Positions 7,964-17,494 are shown, counted from the first letter of the stretch. The stretch: DNA of 64,000 nt from Leisingera sp. S132 (GCF_025144465.1 NZ_CP083553.1:1548001-1612000), one strand, 5' to 3'. Program-made: numbers and translations. The notes: generated from the letters alone by a model not told the origin.

Positions 7964-8197
7964 TCACGGGCGCCAGAACGGAAGAGTGGCTTCATAATGG
8001 GCGTCTTCACGGGACAGCCCGATGTCTTTCAGCTGCGTGTCGCTCAGGTGTTTCAAATGGGTTCGTGTGCGATGGCGCAGGCTCCACTTGGTCACCAGCA
8101 CGGCAAAGGAGACGGCCCATTGCGCCAGCACCGGCAGGGCCGGGCGGCTGTTCAGATAGGACATGTTCGATTGTGCCATTTGCATATGCTGTGCCAT
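7964..8197 (-). CDS. DUF1127 domain small protein
   Basis: A 77-residue protein. The C-terminal HLKHLSDTQLKDIGLSREDA is the DUF1127 signature, an arginine-rich short domain that in characterised alphaproteobacterial examples binds RNA or affects phosphate and carbon metabolism. The N-terminal half (residues 20-37) is hydrophobic. The start at 8197 has an AAGGAAG site. The gene is divergent from a MocR regulator, and an ATTGT-N6-ACAAT inverted repeat lies just upstream of its ribosome site, so MocR control is likely. It ends in its own terminator. Confidence 0.85.
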   Translation of the reverse strand: MAQHMQMAQSNMSYLNSRPALPVLAQWAVSFAVLVTKWSLRHRTRTHLKHLSDTQLKDIGLSREDAHYEATLPFWRP

Positions 8198-8213
8198 GAG
8201 AGGCTTCCTTCGT

Positions 8214-8304
8214 ATTGTGTTGATACAATCCTGTTGATTTGTCGTGATGTTTTGATACAAAGGGGGTGATAGGTTGTCCAAGGATGGATTGTAATGGGTA
8301 CAAT
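8214..8304. promoter_or_regulatory. Divergent MocR/DUF1127 operator region with TACAA repeats
   Basis: Two inverted repeats bracket the intergenic region: ATTGT-N6-ACAAT (8214-8229) and ATTGTA-N5-TACAAT (8288-8304), with a further TTGATACAA at 8252-8260. More TACAA units continue into the mocR coding start at 8342, 8360 and 8402. Regulators of this family bind such direct and inverted repeats and often control a divergent gene and themselves. Confidence 0.55.
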
Positions 8305-8321
8305 TTGGCCGCAAGCTCTGG

Positions 8322-9698
8322 GTGAGACAAAAGGTCCCAAGTACAAAAAAGGTCGCAGATACAATCCGCTCTGCTGTCGAAATGGGCAGTTTGAAAATTG
8401 GTACAAAGCTGCCACCGGTCCGGGATCTCGCGTATCAGTTGAGCATAACTCCGGGCACCGTTGCCCGGGCCTACAGCATTCTGACCGATGAGGGCGTGCT
8501 TGAAGCGGAGGTCGGGCGCGGCACCTTCGTAGCCGAAAAGAAGAAGCCGGTGCCCGATGACGTATGGTCGCGGGAGCTGCATCTGCTGGAGGCGCGCGTT
8601 CCCGGCCATGTCAGCCTGTTCAGCCCGCGGATTGCCGACATGGGGCAGGTGTCAGCGGTGCGCGAAGCGCTGCACAAAGTGGCCGAGGGCGAGGCGCGGA
8701 ATTTCCTGAACTACCCGACCCGTGATGCCTATAAGCCGGTGCGCCAGGCTGCTGCGGATTGGATCGCAAAGGCGCCGGTTGGCCCGGTCAGTGAAAAGGA
8801 CGTGGTGCTGACCCATGGCGGCCAAAACGCCATCATGGTTGCGCTGCAGGCAATCTTGCAAGGCCCGCAGCCGGTAATCATGGTGGAGGATCTGACCTAT
8901 GCGGGTTTCCGCCGCGCGGCGGAGCTGCTCAGGGCGCAGGTTGTTGAGGTCGCGATGGATGAACATGGCATCCGCCCGGATGCGATGGAGCTGGCAATCC
9001 GCAAATCCGGTGCCTCCGTCATCTGCACCAGCCCAGAGGTGCATAATCCCACCGGACTGTTCACGCCGCTGGAGCGCCGCAAGGAAATCGTCCGAATCGC
9101 CCGCCGCCATGGCGTGCAGATTGTCGAGGACGACTGTTACCGCCTTGGGGACTCGCGCGCGCCCAGCTACCGGGCGCTGGCGCCGGAACTGGCCTGGCAT
9201 GTGTCCTCGATCTCCAAGATCCTGACGCCGGCCTTGCGCGTCGGCTTCGCCCTGGCGCCGGAAGGGCGGGCGGCGGATCTGCGCCGGGTGGCAGAATACG
9301 GCTATTTCGGCCTGGCCCAGCCGCTGGCGGAACTTGTGCGGATCCTGCTCAGCGATCCGCGGCTGCCTGGCTTGGTGAAAGCCGTGAACAATGAAATGGC
9401 CCGCTATGTGAGGGTTGCGGTCAACGCGCTCGGCGGTTTTGACCTGACCTGGAATCCGGAAGTGCCCTTCCTCTGGCTGAAACTGCCGTCCGGCTGGCGC
9501 GCCGCCGCATTTACCCGCGCTGCAGAGGCCAATGGTGTCCAGATCCGCTCGGCAGATGAGTTCGCCCTGCGCGACGGCCGCGCGCCCCATGCGGTGCGCA
9601 TCGCCATCAACGCGCATGTGCCGCTGAAACAGTTCGAGGAGGCGATGCAGCGCCTGCGCGCCCTGCTGGACAACCCGCCGGAACAGATCAGCGTGTGA
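8322..9698 (+). CDS. MocR-type GntR regulator with aminotransferase-like domain
   Basis: A 458-residue fusion. Residues 8-75 form a GntR winged helix (GTKLPPVRDLAYQL, TVARAYSILTDEGVL). The rest is a fold type I aminotransferase domain: HNPTG at 241-245, VEDDCY around 268-273, and the PLP lysine K299 in SSISKILTPALRVGF. The start is a GTG at 8322, because an in-frame stop lies at 8292-8294 and the next ATG would cut the DNA-binding domain. Such proteins sense PLP, amino-acid adducts or small amines. The TACAA repeats upstream suggest autoregulation and control of the divergent DUF1127 gene. Confidence 0.9.
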   Translation: MRQKVPSTKKVADTIRSAVEMGSLKIGTKLPPVRDLAYQLSITPGTVARAYSILTDEGVLEAEVGRGTFVAEKKKPVPDDVWSRELHLLEARVPGHVSLFSPRIADMGQVSAVREALHKVAEGEARNFLNYPTRDAYKPVRQAAADWIAKAPVGPVSEKDVVLTHGGQNAIMVALQAILQGPQPVIMVEDLTYAGFRRAAELLRAQVVEVAMDEHGIRPDAMELAIRKSGASVICTSPEVHNPTGLFTPLERRKEIVRIARRHGVQIVEDDCYRLGDSRAPSYRALAPELAWHVSSISKILTPALRVGFALAPEGRAADLRRVAEYGYFGLAQPLAELVRILLSDPRLPGLVKAVNNEMARYVRVAVNALGGFDLTWNPEVPFLWLKLPSGWRAAAFTRAAEANGVQIRSADEFALRDGRAPHAVRIAINAHVPLKQFEEAMQRLRALLDNPPEQISV

Positions 9699-9706
9699 TT
9701 TTATGG

Positions 9707-9728
9707 GGTATTATAATACCTATTTTTT
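9707..9728 (+). terminator. Weak AT-rich terminator after the MocR gene
   Basis: Perfect 14-bp palindrome GGTATTATAATACC (9707-9720) followed by TATTTTTT. The stem is AT-rich, so efficiency may be low. Confidence 0.5.
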
Positions 9729-9768
9729 AAACCATTGTTTTGTAACGGTTTAATCTTGTTTGCTTGTA

Positions 9769-9797
9769 TTGACTGGGGCTTGGGATGCCCGTAAACC
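9769..9797 (+). promoter_or_regulatory. Candidate rplM-rpsI promoter
   Basis: TTGACT (9769-9774), a 17-bp spacer and TAAACC (9792-9797) fit a housekeeping-sigma promoter, leaving a leader of about 60 nt before rplM. Confidence 0.5.
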
Positions 9798-9864
9798 CCG
9801 TCCATCGAATTCAGGCCGATGACCTTTGGGATTCTGCCTTCACGACAAACAGGATTGACCTGCC

Positions 9865-10323
9865 ATGAAAACCTTCTCTGCTACTCCGGCAGATATCGAG
9901 AAGAAGTGGATCCTGATCGACGCCGAGGGCGTTGTTCTGGGCCGTCTTGCCTCGATCGTTGCCATGCGCCTGCGCGGCAAGCACAAAGCGTCCTTCACTC
10001 CGCATATGGACATGGGCGACAACGTCATCATCATCAACGCCGACAAGGTGCAGATGACCGGCAAGAAGCGCGAAGAGCACTTCTACTGGCACACCGGCCA
10101 CCCGGGCGGCATCAAGTCGCGCACCAAACAGGAAATCCTGGAAGGTGCACACCCGGAGCGCGTTGTGACCCAAGCCGTCAAGCGTATGCTGCCGGGCAAC
10201 CGCCTGTCGCGTCAGCAAATGACCAACCTGCGCGTTTACGCTGGTGCCGAGCACCCGCACGAAGCCCAGGCACCTGAAGTTCTGGATGTTGCATCCATGA
10301 ACAAGAAAAACACCCGGAGCTGA
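9865..10323 (+). CDS. rplM: 50S ribosomal protein L13
   Basis: A 152-residue L13, an early-assembling protein of the large subunit. The conserved [18 protein letters not shown] start, [18 protein letters not shown] and [13 protein letters not shown] segments are intact. It is the first gene of the usual rplM-rpsI pair, with rpsI five bases downstream. The leader may carry autogenous control, but no specific structure could be assigned. Confidence 0.98.
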   Translation: MKTFSATPADIEKKWILIDAEGVVLGRLASIVAMRLRGKHKASFTPHMDMGDNVIIINADKVQMTGKKREEHFYWHTGHPGGIKSRTKQEILEGAHPERVVTQAVKRMLPGNRLSRQQMTNLRVYAGAEHPHEAQAPEVLDVASMNKKNTRS

Positions 10324-10328
10324 TACCG

Positions 10329-10814
10329 ATGGCTGATCAGATCAACACTCTTGAAGAGCTCGCAGCTGCAACCGGTGTGGAAGCAGTGGCTGAAGAAACC
10401 ATCGCGCGTGAGCCGGTTCGTGACGAACTAGGCCGCTCCTATGCCACCGGCAAGCGCAAAGACGCTGTTGCCCGCGTCTGGATCAAGCCGGGCTCCGGCA
10501 AGGTCGAGGTGAACGGCAAGGAAATCAACAAGTACTTCGCCCGTCCGGTGCTGCAGATGATCCTGCGCCAGCCGTTCCAGGTTGCCGGCGTCGAAGGCGA
10601 GTTTGACGTCTACGCCACCGTCAAAGGCGGCGGCCTGTCCGGTCAGGCCGGTGCGGTCAAGCACGGCATTTCCAAAGCCCTGCAGCTGTACGATCCGTCG
10701 CTGCGCGGCGCGCTGAAAGCGGCCGGCTTCCTGACCCGCGACAGCCGCGTTGTGGAACGTAAGAAATACGGTAAGGCCAAAGCCCGCCGTTCGTTCCAGT
10801 TCTCCAAGCGCTAA
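10329..10814 (+). CDS. rpsI: 30S ribosomal protein S9
   Basis: A 161-residue S9 of the small subunit. The core starts around residue 34 at [18 protein letters not shown] and ends in the conserved [16 protein letters not shown] tail that reaches the P-site tRNA. The roughly 30-residue acidic N-terminal extension is normal for alphaproteobacteria. Cotranscribed with rplM and followed by a strong terminator. Confidence 0.98.
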   Translation: MADQINTLEELAAATGVEAVAEETIAREPVRDELGRSYATGKRKDAVARVWIKPGSGKVEVNGKEINKYFARPVLQMILRQPFQVAGVEGEFDVYATVKGGGLSGQAGAVKHGISKALQLYDPSLRGALKAAGFLTRDSRVVERKKYGKAKARRSFQFSKR

Positions 10815-10835
10815 GCTGGAAACACATGCTTTTGG

Positions 10836-10863
10836 AAGGGCTCGCCGCTGGCGGGCCCTTTTG
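10836..10863 (+). terminator. rplM-rpsI terminator
   Basis: Eleven-base stem AAGGGCTCGCC (10836-10846) with GGCGGGCCCTT (10850-10860), a three-base loop and trailing T residues. Confidence 0.85.
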
Positions 10864-10977
10864 CGTTTCTGGCGCTGCTCTGGTGCCGCGGATTTATAGC
10901 CGCCTTCAGGGTTCCTTTAGAAAGACTGCCTAGGGTGGCCCGGAACTCCTAGGACGGGAACCGGAAGGCAGAACAGC

Positions 10978-11589
10978 ATGACATCACCAGACCAATTCAA
11001 GACTGCCCCGATCGGCAACGGAAAACTGGAAATCGGCCGCTTCACCCATGGCTATGAGGATCTGGAGATCGAGGGGCAGGGCGATGGTGCCAATGTGATG
11101 GTGGGCTCCTTCTGTTCGATCGGGCGCGGTGTCCGGGTGATGCTGGATCAGTCCCCAGCGCTGGACCGGATCTCTGCCTTTCCCTTCGGCGAAGCCTTTA
11201 CCAGCCATCTGGGCGGGTCCGGCACTCATGTTCCGCAGCCGGTCTGCCGGGATGTGGTGATCGGCAATGACGTCTGGATCGGTGCCAATGCGACCTTGCT
11301 GGGCGGGGTGACGATTGGTGATGGCGCTGTGATCAGCCCCAATGCGACCGTAACCGGCGATGTCGGCGCCTATGAGGTCTGGGCCGGAAACCCGGCGCAG
11401 CTTGTGCGCAAGCGCTTCGACAGCGCGGTCTGCGAAAAACTTCTGGCGTTGCGCTGGTGGGATCTGCCGCTGCCGCTGATCCAGGAAATGGCCCCGCTGC
11501 TGTCCACACAGCCCACGCTGGACCTGATCGAGGGGTTGCAATGCATTGTCAGCGATCTGGTGACCTTCACGGACGAAAGCGCGGCCTGA
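10978..11589 (+). CDS. CatB-like hexapeptide-repeat O-acetyltransferase
   Basis: A 203-residue left-handed beta-helix acyltransferase. Hexapeptide repeats run through VVIGNDVWIGANATLLGGV and TIGDGAVISPNATVTGD, and FPF near residue 63 and AGNPAQLVRKRF are hallmarks of the CatB/VatD branch. These enzymes acetylate hydroxyls of antibiotics, sugars or other small molecules; the actual substrate is unknown. It stands alone after the ribosomal pair with an AAGG-type ribosome site. There is no sign of a resistance cassette or mobile element around it. Confidence 0.85.
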   Translation: MTSPDQFKTAPIGNGKLEIGRFTHGYEDLEIEGQGDGANVMVGSFCSIGRGVRVMLDQSPALDRISAFPFGEAFTSHLGGSGTHVPQPVCRDVVIGNDVWIGANATLLGGVTIGDGAVISPNATVTGDVGAYEVWAGNPAQLVRKRFDSAVCEKLLALRWWDLPLPLIQEMAPLLSTQPTLDLIEGLQCIVSDLVTFTDESAA

Positions 11590-11634
11590 CTGCGCAGCGG
11601 GCTGAAAAACCTTTGGTTTTCAGAGTGCAAGCCA

Positions 11635-11662
11635 GCCCGGGATGCCCCTGCGGTGCCCGGGC
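11635..11662 (+). terminator. Possible terminator after the acetyltransferase
   Basis: GCCCGGG and CCCGGGC arms close a GC-rich hairpin 46 bp after the stop; only a weak T-rich segment follows. Confidence 0.35.
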
Positions 11663-11725
11663 GTTAACATTTTCGCAAAAATAGCGTAACATGGGCGGAC
11701 CGCTTCCTGATGGGGGACAGCTGTC

Positions 11726-12094
11726 ATGCCGCAAACGATCTACGAGAAATACGGCGGGTTCAGCGCCATCAGCCGGGTCGTAATGACCTTTTACGAACTG
11801 GCGCTCGACTCCGACCAGATCGGCGACTACTTCGCCGATGTTGACATGGCGCGGCTGATTGATCACCAGACCAAGTTCATTTCCTCGCTGCTGGGCGGCC
11901 CGGCCTCCTTCAGCGACGACCGGCTGGAGGCGGTGCACAGAGCCCTGGGCATCAGCCACGAAGATTTCGACGAAATGGGCGCGCTGCTGAAAGAGGCGCT
12001 GGAACAGCATGGCCTGTCAGAGCCGGATATCCGCACCACGCTCAGCGCCATTGAGGGCAAACGCAGCATCATCGTCACCCGGGAAGCGGCATGA
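11726..12094 (+). CDS. Group I truncated haemoglobin
   Basis: A 122-residue 2-on-2 globin. YEKYGGFSAISRV is the pre-helix and glycine motif, Tyr23 (TFYELAL) fits position B10, Gln48 lies in the distal DHQTKF segment, LLGGP is the E-F glycine motif, and His71 (AVHRALGI) is the proximal F8 haem ligand. All key haem-binding residues are present, so it should bind O2, NO or CO. Its stop overlaps the start of an adenylate cyclase gene by four bases (ATGA), which implies coupled synthesis and suggests a gas-sensing input rather than NO detoxification. That role is inference. Confidence 0.9.
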   Translation: MPQTIYEKYGGFSAISRVVMTFYELALDSDQIGDYFADVDMARLIDHQTKFISSLLGGPASFSDDRLEAVHRALGISHEDFDEMGALLKEALEQHGLSEPDIRTTLSAIEGKRSIIVTREAA

Positions 12095-13149
12095 GCATTG
12101 CCGCCATCAATGAACAATTGCTGCGCGCAATTGGCGTCGGGGTGGCTGTGGTGCGGGCGTCAGATCTTGGTTTTGTCTTTCACAATCAGCCCTTTGCAGA
12201 ATGGTTCGGCACTCCGGGCGAGGGCGCGGCGCTGACCGATGCTATCGACGGCCTGCAACCGGAGGACCTTGGGCCGCTCTGTGACGAGGGGCTGCGCTAT
12301 TCGGCGGAGCTGAAGATCAAACGCAAGCGCCGCACGCTGGTGTTCGCCATCAACATCTCGCAAGCCAGCCACCTGAACGAGGCGCTGCTGGTGGTCGAAT
12401 GCCAGAACATCACCCGCATCCGCGAGCTGGAGAGCATGATCGACAGCTATTCCACAATGGTGGAGCGTAACACCCGCGAACTGGAGCGCGAAAAAGAGCG
12501 GGTGGAGCGGCTGCTGCTGAACCTGATGCCGCGTTCTGTCTATGAGGAATTCAAGACCTTTGGCGTGGTCACCCCGCAGCTTTACCCCAAAGTGTCGGTG
12601 GTGATGCTGGATTTCGTGAATTTCACCGACTTTGCCTCCCGCACTGATCCGACGGTCACGCTGGGAGAGCTGAACGACATCTTCACCGCATTCGACCGCA
12701 TCGTCGAGCAATACGGCTGCGAGCGGATCAAGACCATCGGTGACGCCTATCTGGCGGTTGCGGGCATGCCGGAGCCGACGCCGGACCATGCCACCGCCGT
12801 GGCCCATTGCGCCACCCGTTTCCTGCGCTACCTGGACCGGCGCAATCAAAGCCATCAGCACAAGTGGCAGGCGCGGATCGGCCTTGGCACCGGCTCTGCT
12901 GTGGGGTCGGTGGTGGGTATCCAGAAATACGTCTATGACGTCTTCGGCCCCGCAGTGAACCTCGCCTCGCGGCTGCAAGTCTTTGCCAACCCGATGAAAA
13001 TCGTCGCGCCCGAGGATATGAAGGACGCCCTGTCAGAGGAATTCCACGTCACCGACATCGGCCCTGAGGACATCAAGGGCATCGGCGAGGTGAACCTCGT
13101 GAACGTTGGCGATGAGTTGAGCGCACCACAGCCCAGCGGCCGGTTCTAG
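12091..13149 (+). CDS. PAS-linked class III adenylate cyclase
   Basis: A 352-residue protein. Residues 8-108 look like a PAS sensor domain, 109-158 form a coiled-coil signalling helix ending in LLLNLMPRSVYEEF (similar to soluble guanylate cyclase linkers), and 167-345 form the catalytic domain. The metal-binding aspartates are D174 (VMLDFVNFTD) and D218 (KTIGDAY). Base selection by K214 and D283 (VYDVFG) predicts ATP rather than GTP. N290 and R294 complete the site, so it should be active as a homodimer. The upstream overlapping truncated globin gene suggests that the pair forms a split haem-based sensor for cAMP signalling. Confidence 0.9.
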   Translation: MSIAAINEQLLRAIGVGVAVVRASDLGFVFHNQPFAEWFGTPGEGAALTDAIDGLQPEDLGPLCDEGLRYSAELKIKRKRRTLVFAINISQASHLNEALLVVECQNITRIRELESMIDSYSTMVERNTRELEREKERVERLLLNLMPRSVYEEFKTFGVVTPQLYPKVSVVMLDFVNFTDFASRTDPTVTLGELNDIFTAFDRIVEQYGCERIKTIGDAYLAVAGMPEPTPDHATAVAHCATRFLRYLDRRNQSHQHKWQARIGLGTGSAVGSVVGIQKYVYDVFGPAVNLASRLQVFANPMKIVAPEDMKDALSEEFHVTDIGPEDIKGIGEVNLVNVGDELSAPQPSGRF

Positions 13150-13157
13150 CTGCTGGA

Positions 13158-13775
13158 TTAGTTGTCCGGCCCGATCAGCCCCAGCCCGCGCAGGTAGATG
13201 CCGATGCCGCTTTCCAGCAGATCCTCCGGCGGGAACGGCGAGGCGGCACCGGGAGAGTTGCGCGCGTAAAGCTCCACCACCCCATGGCTCATCGCCAGCA
13301 CATGGGCCGAGAACATCGAGGCCGGCGGGCGTTTCTCTGCCGGGATATGCTGGCTGAGGTCCGCCGCGGCGCGCTCCAGAATGCCCCGTGCACGGGCGGC
13401 AGCATCGGCGAGTTCCGGCGTCCGGTTCACCGAGATGCCGCTTTCGAACATAGAGATGTAGTGGCCGGGATGCTTGCGGGCAAAAGCCAGATAGGCCCGC
13501 CCCGTCGCCTCAAACGCTGCCAGAGCCGAGGGCTGATACTTGTCATAGGCATGCTGCATCAGGTCGGCAAACATCACGTAGCCCTGGCGCGAGGCTTCCG
13601 CGATCAGGTCCTCGCGCCCTTCAAAATGGCGGTAGACCGCCGCCGGGGTGACACCGGCCTGCTTGGCGGCCTCCGACAGGGTAAAGCCGGTCGGCCCCTT
13701 GGCCTCGATCAGCTGCAGGGCGGCTTCGACCAGCGCCTGGCGCAGGTTGCCGTGATGATAACCGCGTTTAGGCAT
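13158..13775 (-). CDS. TetR/AcrR family regulator
   Basis: A 205-residue repressor-type protein. Residues 1-50 carry the TetR helix-turn-helix ([29 protein letters not shown]), and the rest is a helical ligand-binding half resembling TetR_C_13/WHG-type domains. The start at 13775 overlaps the end of ppk2 by eight bases; the longer open frame would only read ppk2 out of frame. Cotranscription with ppk2 suggests a stress- or phosphate-linked regulator, but its targets and ligand are unknown. Confidence 0.85.
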   Translation of the reverse strand: MPKRGYHHGNLRQALVEAALQLIEAKGPTGFTLSEAAKQAGVTPAAVYRHFEGREDLIAEASRQGYVMFADLMQHAYDKYQPSALAAFEATGRAYLAFARKHPGHYISMFESGISVNRTPELADAAARARGILERAAADLSQHIPAEKRPPASMFSAHVLAMSHGVVELYARNSPGAASPFPPEDLLESGIGIYLRGLGLIGPDN

Positions 13776-14643
13776 CCCAGATGTCCGGGCCTCCGCATAT
13801 TTCGGTGTCCAAAGCGCCGATGGCCTTGGCGTCCTTGCTGGTGTAATCAATCGCGTGCAGCACGTTGCGCATTGCCGCCAGCCGCGCCCGCCGTTTGTCA
13901 TCCGAGCGGATGATTGTCCAGGGCGCTTCGGCGTTGTGGCTGCGCGCGAAGGTCTCTGAAATGGCAGCGCTGTAGCCGTCCCATTTCTCCAGCCCCTTCA
14001 CGTCGATCGGGCTCAGCTTCCACTGTTTCAGCGGGTCGGATTCGCGTGCCAGAATGCGGCGCAGCTGTTCGGCCCGGCCCACGTTCAGCCAGAACTTGAA
14101 CAGGTGGATGCCGTCCTCTGCCAAAGCCGCTTCAAATCCAGGAACCTGGTCAAAGAACCGCTCCCGCTGCTGATCCGTACAGAAACCGAACACCTTTTCC
14201 ACCACACCGCGGTTGTACCAGCTGCGGTCGAAGAACACGATCTCGCCGCCCGAGGGCAGCTGCTGCACATAGCGCTGAAAATACCACTGGGTCTGTTCCG
14301 CTTCGGTGGGCTTGGACAGCGCCACGACGCGCGCCCCGCGCGGGTTCAGGTTCTCGCGGAACCGCTTGATGGTGCCGCCCTTGCCGGCCGCGTCGCGGCC
14401 CTCAAAGACGATGGCAATCCGCGCACCGCTGGATTTGACCCAGGACTGCAGCTTGACCAGTTCAATCTGCAGCGCCTCAAGCTCTTTGTCATAGGCCTTG
14501 CGCTTCATCAGCTTCCTGTGCGGATAGCTGGGGCTGAGGATTTCATCCTTGTCCGCGCCCTTGATGGCCTCGCGGATCTCCTCCGGTGCGCCGCTCTGAA
14601 AAAAGCGGCTGATGGCCCCGTCAAACGGCAGCGGCATGTGCAA
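13768..14643 (-). CDS. ppk2: Polyphosphate kinase 2
   Basis: A 291-residue class I PPK2, which uses polyphosphate to phosphorylate ADP or GDP (and the reverse). The P-loop is [11 protein letters not shown] (81-91), the Walker B/lid region is [11 protein letters not shown] near 136-146, and FKFWLNV and [14 protein letters not shown] are family signatures. The length matches one-domain PPK2. It is translated just ahead of an overlapping tetR gene; no phosphate-regulon genes are nearby. Confidence 0.93.
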   Translation of the reverse strand: MHMPLPFDGAISRFFQSGAPEEIREAIKGADKDEILSPSYPHRKLMKRKAYDKELEALQIELVKLQSWVKSSGARIAIVFEGRDAAGKGGTIKRFRENLNPRGARVVALSKPTEAEQTQWYFQRYVQQLPSGGEIVFFDRSWYNRGVVEKVFGFCTDQQRERFFDQVPGFEAALAEDGIHLFKFWLNVGRAEQLRRILARESDPLKQWKLSPIDVKGLEKWDGYSAAISETFARSHNAEAPWTIIRSDDKRRARLAAMRNVLHAIDYTSKDAKAIGALDTEICGGPDIWDA

Positions 14644-14698
14644 AACCCTTCTGTCCTCAACCCCTTATATGGGAAGGAAGTATGGAATGTGAATCGCT

Positions 14699-15670
14699 TT
14701 AACGCAAATGCGCGCGTTCCGCCGCGCGGCGCACCGCATCGGCGACATCTTCCGTTGCGACGTGCTGCGGCATGTGGCCGATGCCTTCCAGCAGCGTCAG
14801 GCGCGCGCTGTCCACGTTGCGGGCCAGCCCTTCGGCATGGAGATTGAGGCTGACCAGATCATCCTCGGTGCCGTGGATCACCTCCAGCGGCACCGTGATG
14901 CGGCCATAATGCTGTGAAAGCTCCGTCACTTCCTCCAGCAGGTTCGCCCGCTGCCTGGCATTGGCCCTGAGCGAGTTGCGCCGCAGCGACAGGCGGGTGC
15001 CAAAGTGTTCCGCGTATCCCTCCGGCACCGCTTGCGGGGCAAAGATCTCCTGCAGGGAGCGGCTGACCACGGCATCCGGCACATAAGCCGCCAGCAGCGG
15101 CACCGCCACCGCACTGCCAAAGCGCGAGGAGGTGAGGCGGTAGAGCGGATCCAGCGGTGTTGTCCACGGGTAAGCCACCCCGGATACCGAAACCAGGGCA
15201 GAGACGCTTTCGGGGTGATCCACCGCCCAGGCCAGCGCCACAGCACCGCCATAGCTTTGGCCCAGCACGACGGGCTTCTCGGCCCCCATCTGCGCTGCGG
15301 CCTGGCGCAGCACGTCCGCCTGCTGGCGAATGGTTGCGCCCGTGCCGTTCAACGGGCTGGAATAGCCCAGGCCCGGGCGGTCGAAGATCAGGATGCGGAA
15401 CTCCTCCGCCAGCGCCGGCGCCAGCCGGAACGTCATGTCGCGGGTGTTTCCGCTGGAGCCATGCAGCAGCACCAGATCCGGCGCGCTGCCCTTGGGCTGC
15501 CCCATCTCCACCACATGCACCCGGTGGCTGCCTACCACCAGAACCTGGCCTTGCGCCGGGTGGCGGGCCTCAGCAGCGGCTTCGCGCCGGCCCGCCTGCC
15601 AGTGGGTCAGGGCAGCCCCCGCTGCCACAGCAAGGCCTGCCCAGATCAGCATCCTAGCGGCCGATCTCAT
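14699..15670 (-). CDS. Membrane-anchored alpha/beta hydrolase
   Basis: About 323 residues. An N-terminal basic stretch (MRSAAR) and hydrophobic segment (residues 7-24) suggest a signal anchor. The hydrolase core has [12 protein letters not shown] (oxyanion loop), the nucleophile elbow GQSYGGA, an acid in HGTEDD and the catalytic His in GIGHMPQH. Start choice is uncertain: the ATG at 15670 overlaps metA by 17 bp and includes the basic residues, while an ATG at 15652 begins one base after the metA stop. It follows metA in the same operon, but the substrate is unknown. Confidence 0.8.
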   Translation of the reverse strand: MRSAARMLIWAGLAVAAGAALTHWQAGRREAAAEARHPAQGQVLVVGSHRVHVVEMGQPKGSAPDLVLLHGSSGNTRDMTFRLAPALAEEFRILIFDRPGLGYSSPLNGTGATIRQQADVLRQAAAQMGAEKPVVLGQSYGGAVALAWAVDHPESVSALVSVSGVAYPWTTPLDPLYRLTSSRFGSAVAVPLLAAYVPDAVVSRSLQEIFAPQAVPEGYAEHFGTRLSLRRNSLRANARQRANLLEEVTELSQHYGRITVPLEVIHGTEDDLVSLNLHAEGLARNVDSARLTLLEGIGHMPQHVATEDVADAVRRAAERAHLR

Positions 15671-16571
15671 CCAGCTCATAAGGCGTCGTCTGGTAAATCT
15701 CATTGATCCAGTTGCCATAGAGAAGATGCGCATGGCTGCGCCAGCGGTTCTGCGGCTGGCGGCTGGGATCATCGTCCGGGTAATAGTTGCCCGGCACGTT
15801 GATCGGGGTGCCATTGGCCACGTCGCGGTCGTATTCCTGCTTCAGCGTATCGCTGTCGTACTCAAAATGGTTGAAGATATAGAGCGCCCGGTGCGCCTTG
15901 TCCTCAATCAGGCAGGGTCCGACCTCGTCGCTGCCCAGCAGCGTCCTGAGCCCCTCGGCGGTATCGACCTCCGCTTGCTTCATCTCCGTCCAGCGGCTGA
16001 CCGGAATCACGAAATCATCCGAGAACCCTCGCAAGTACGGCGAGGCCGGTGCCAGGTTCTGGTGCCGGAAGCAGCCGAACGCCTTGTGGTCCAGCATATG
16101 CTTCTTCACGCCATGGAAATGGTTGATCATCGCCATGCCGCCCCAGCAGACGCCAAAGGTCGAATGCACGTTGTTCTGGGTCCACTCGAACACCTCGCGC
16201 ATCTCGTCCCAATAGGTGACCTCTGCAAAGTCCAGATGCTCGATCGGGGCGCCGGTGATGATCAGCCCGTCGAACTTCTCGTGCTTCACCTCCTGGAAAG
16301 AGTGATAGAACTCCTCCATGTGCTCAGCCGCGGTGTTCTTGGTCTGATGCTCGGTCATCCGGATCAGGCTCAGCTCGATCTGCAGAGGTGTGGCACCGAT
16401 CAGCCGGGCAAACTGGTTCTCGGTCTGGATCTTCTTGGGCATCAGGTTCAGGAGCCCGATGCGCAGCGCCCGGATATCCTGGCGTGCCGCCTGATCCGGC
16501 GACATGACCATCACGCCTTCGTTCGTCAGAACGTCATAGGCGGGCAGGTCAGCGGGGATCTTGATGGGCAT
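15654..16571 (-). CDS. metA: Homoserine O-acyltransferase
   Basis: A 305-residue MetA that acylates homoserine at the start of methionine synthesis. The catalytic Cys lies in [10 protein letters not shown], with the [10 protein letters not shown] and [10 protein letters not shown] signatures and a His/Glu pair in the later half. Family members use acetyl- or succinyl-CoA depending on a single active-site residue, so the acyl donor is left open. The gene lies between an upstream ATPase and a downstream alpha/beta hydrolase, all on the minus strand. The 59-bp gap upstream shows no SAM riboswitch that I recognise. Confidence 0.93.
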   Translation of the reverse strand: MPIKIPADLPAYDVLTNEGVMVMSPDQAARQDIRALRIGLLNLMPKKIQTENQFARLIGATPLQIELSLIRMTEHQTKNTAAEHMEEFYHSFQEVKHEKFDGLIITGAPIEHLDFAEVTYWDEMREVFEWTQNNVHSTFGVCWGGMAMINHFHGVKKHMLDHKAFGCFRHQNLAPASPYLRGFSDDFVIPVSRWTEMKQAEVDTAEGLRTLLGSDEVGPCLIEDKAHRALYIFNHFEYDSDTLKQEYDRDVANGTPINVPGNYYPDDDPSRQPQNRWRSHAHLLYGNWINEIYQTTPYELDEIGR

Positions 16572-16630
16572 GTCAGTATCCTGATTTGCGGAAAGTTGTA
16601 CGATATAGCGGAGGTTTTCAGATAAGCGGG

Positions 16631-17494
16631 TTAGCCGCGGGCCTCAAGGGCCTTGGCGATCAAATCCACGAAACCGGCCTCATCCTTGACGGCAGAGATC
16701 TGGCTGGCAGTCACCGTGACGCCCCAATTGTCCGCCATCGCCTGATAGCGCGGCTGGCGGTGCGCCAGCGCCTGGGCATAGGTCCAGCGGATAAAGGCAT
16801 CGGGGTCGACATCCGCCTCAGATATCTTGTTTTCCTTAAGGTATTCCTGCCAGACGCGGTTCAGGAATTCCGGCTGATAGGACATCGGCTTGGGCGCGCG
16901 GTCAAAACGGCGCACCAGCTCTGCGGTGTGTTCCTCGCTGCCCTTTATCCAGACCATCAGCGTGTGCTTGCTCAGCTCGGACAGGATCTGGTCGTTCGGA
17001 TCATTGGCATCGACCCATTCGCAGATCGACCCGCCGGTGTCGCAGATGAAATGCGGATAGCCATAGAGCTGCTGCGCGCGGCCTTCGAAATACTCGGTGT
17101 CCAGAAGCGCCCGGATTTCCGCTACCCGGAACTGTTCCTGGCGGCGTTTGTACTCGGCAATCGGAAGGCCGCCCTTGGTGGTGTCGCCGGGCTTGCCCAG
17201 ATAGGCTGAGACCGGGCGCAGGTTTTCAAATGTGATGTTGGAGCCGATGAAGATCGAATCCGTCAGCAGCAGTTCGCGCAGGAACGGCACTTTCATCGCC
17301 TCGGCCTTGGCGTTGTCGGCGATGTATTCACCCATGTAGCGGGTGCCGATGCGGTAATCGATGGAATAGTGGAACCAACTGCCGGCCCCGCGCAGAACGT
17401 TGCTGACATAGGTTTTGCCAAGCCCGGACATGCCAAAGAACAGCACCCGTTTGCTGGGGGCGTCGCGCCAGTCCTGTGCGGAAGAGTAGAGCAT
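16631..17494 (-). CDS. P-loop ATPase of unknown function
   Basis: A 287-residue protein with a Walker A motif ([14 protein letters not shown]) near residue 20, and a [14 protein letters not shown] segment that recalls nucleoside/shikimate kinase-like folds. [14 protein letters not shown] may hold the Walker B function. Relatives are annotated simply as ATPase in Rhodobacterales and the substrate is unknown. It precedes metA by 59 bp and may share its transcript. Confidence 0.75.
   Translation of the reverse strand: MLYSSAQDWRDAPSKRVLFFGMSGLGKTYVSNVLRGAGSWFHYSIDYRIGTRYMGEYIADNAKAEAMKVPFLRELLLTDSIFIGSNITFENLRPVSAYLGKPGDTTKGGLPIAEYKRRQEQFRVAEIRALLDTEYFEGRAQQLYGYPHFICDTGGSICEWVDANDPNDQILSELSKHTLMVWIKGSEEHTAELVRRFDRAPKPMSYQPEFLNRVWQEYLKENKISEADVDPDAFIRWTYAQALAHRQPRYQAMADNWGVTVTASQISAVKDEAGFVDLIAKALEARG

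Noticed and set aside
10978-11589. Chloramphenicol resistance gene
   Set aside because: The CatB-like fold is shared by many sugar and metabolite acetyltransferases, and there is no cassette or integron context.
13776-13901. N-terminal 42-residue extension of the TetR regulator
   Set aside because: It reads ppk2 DNA in another frame; the conserved TetR start ([10 protein letters not shown]) is at 13775.
16572-16630. SAM-II or SAM/SAH-type riboswitch ahead of metA
   Set aside because: Only 59 bp are available and I could not fold the conserved pseudoknot or find its conserved bases.
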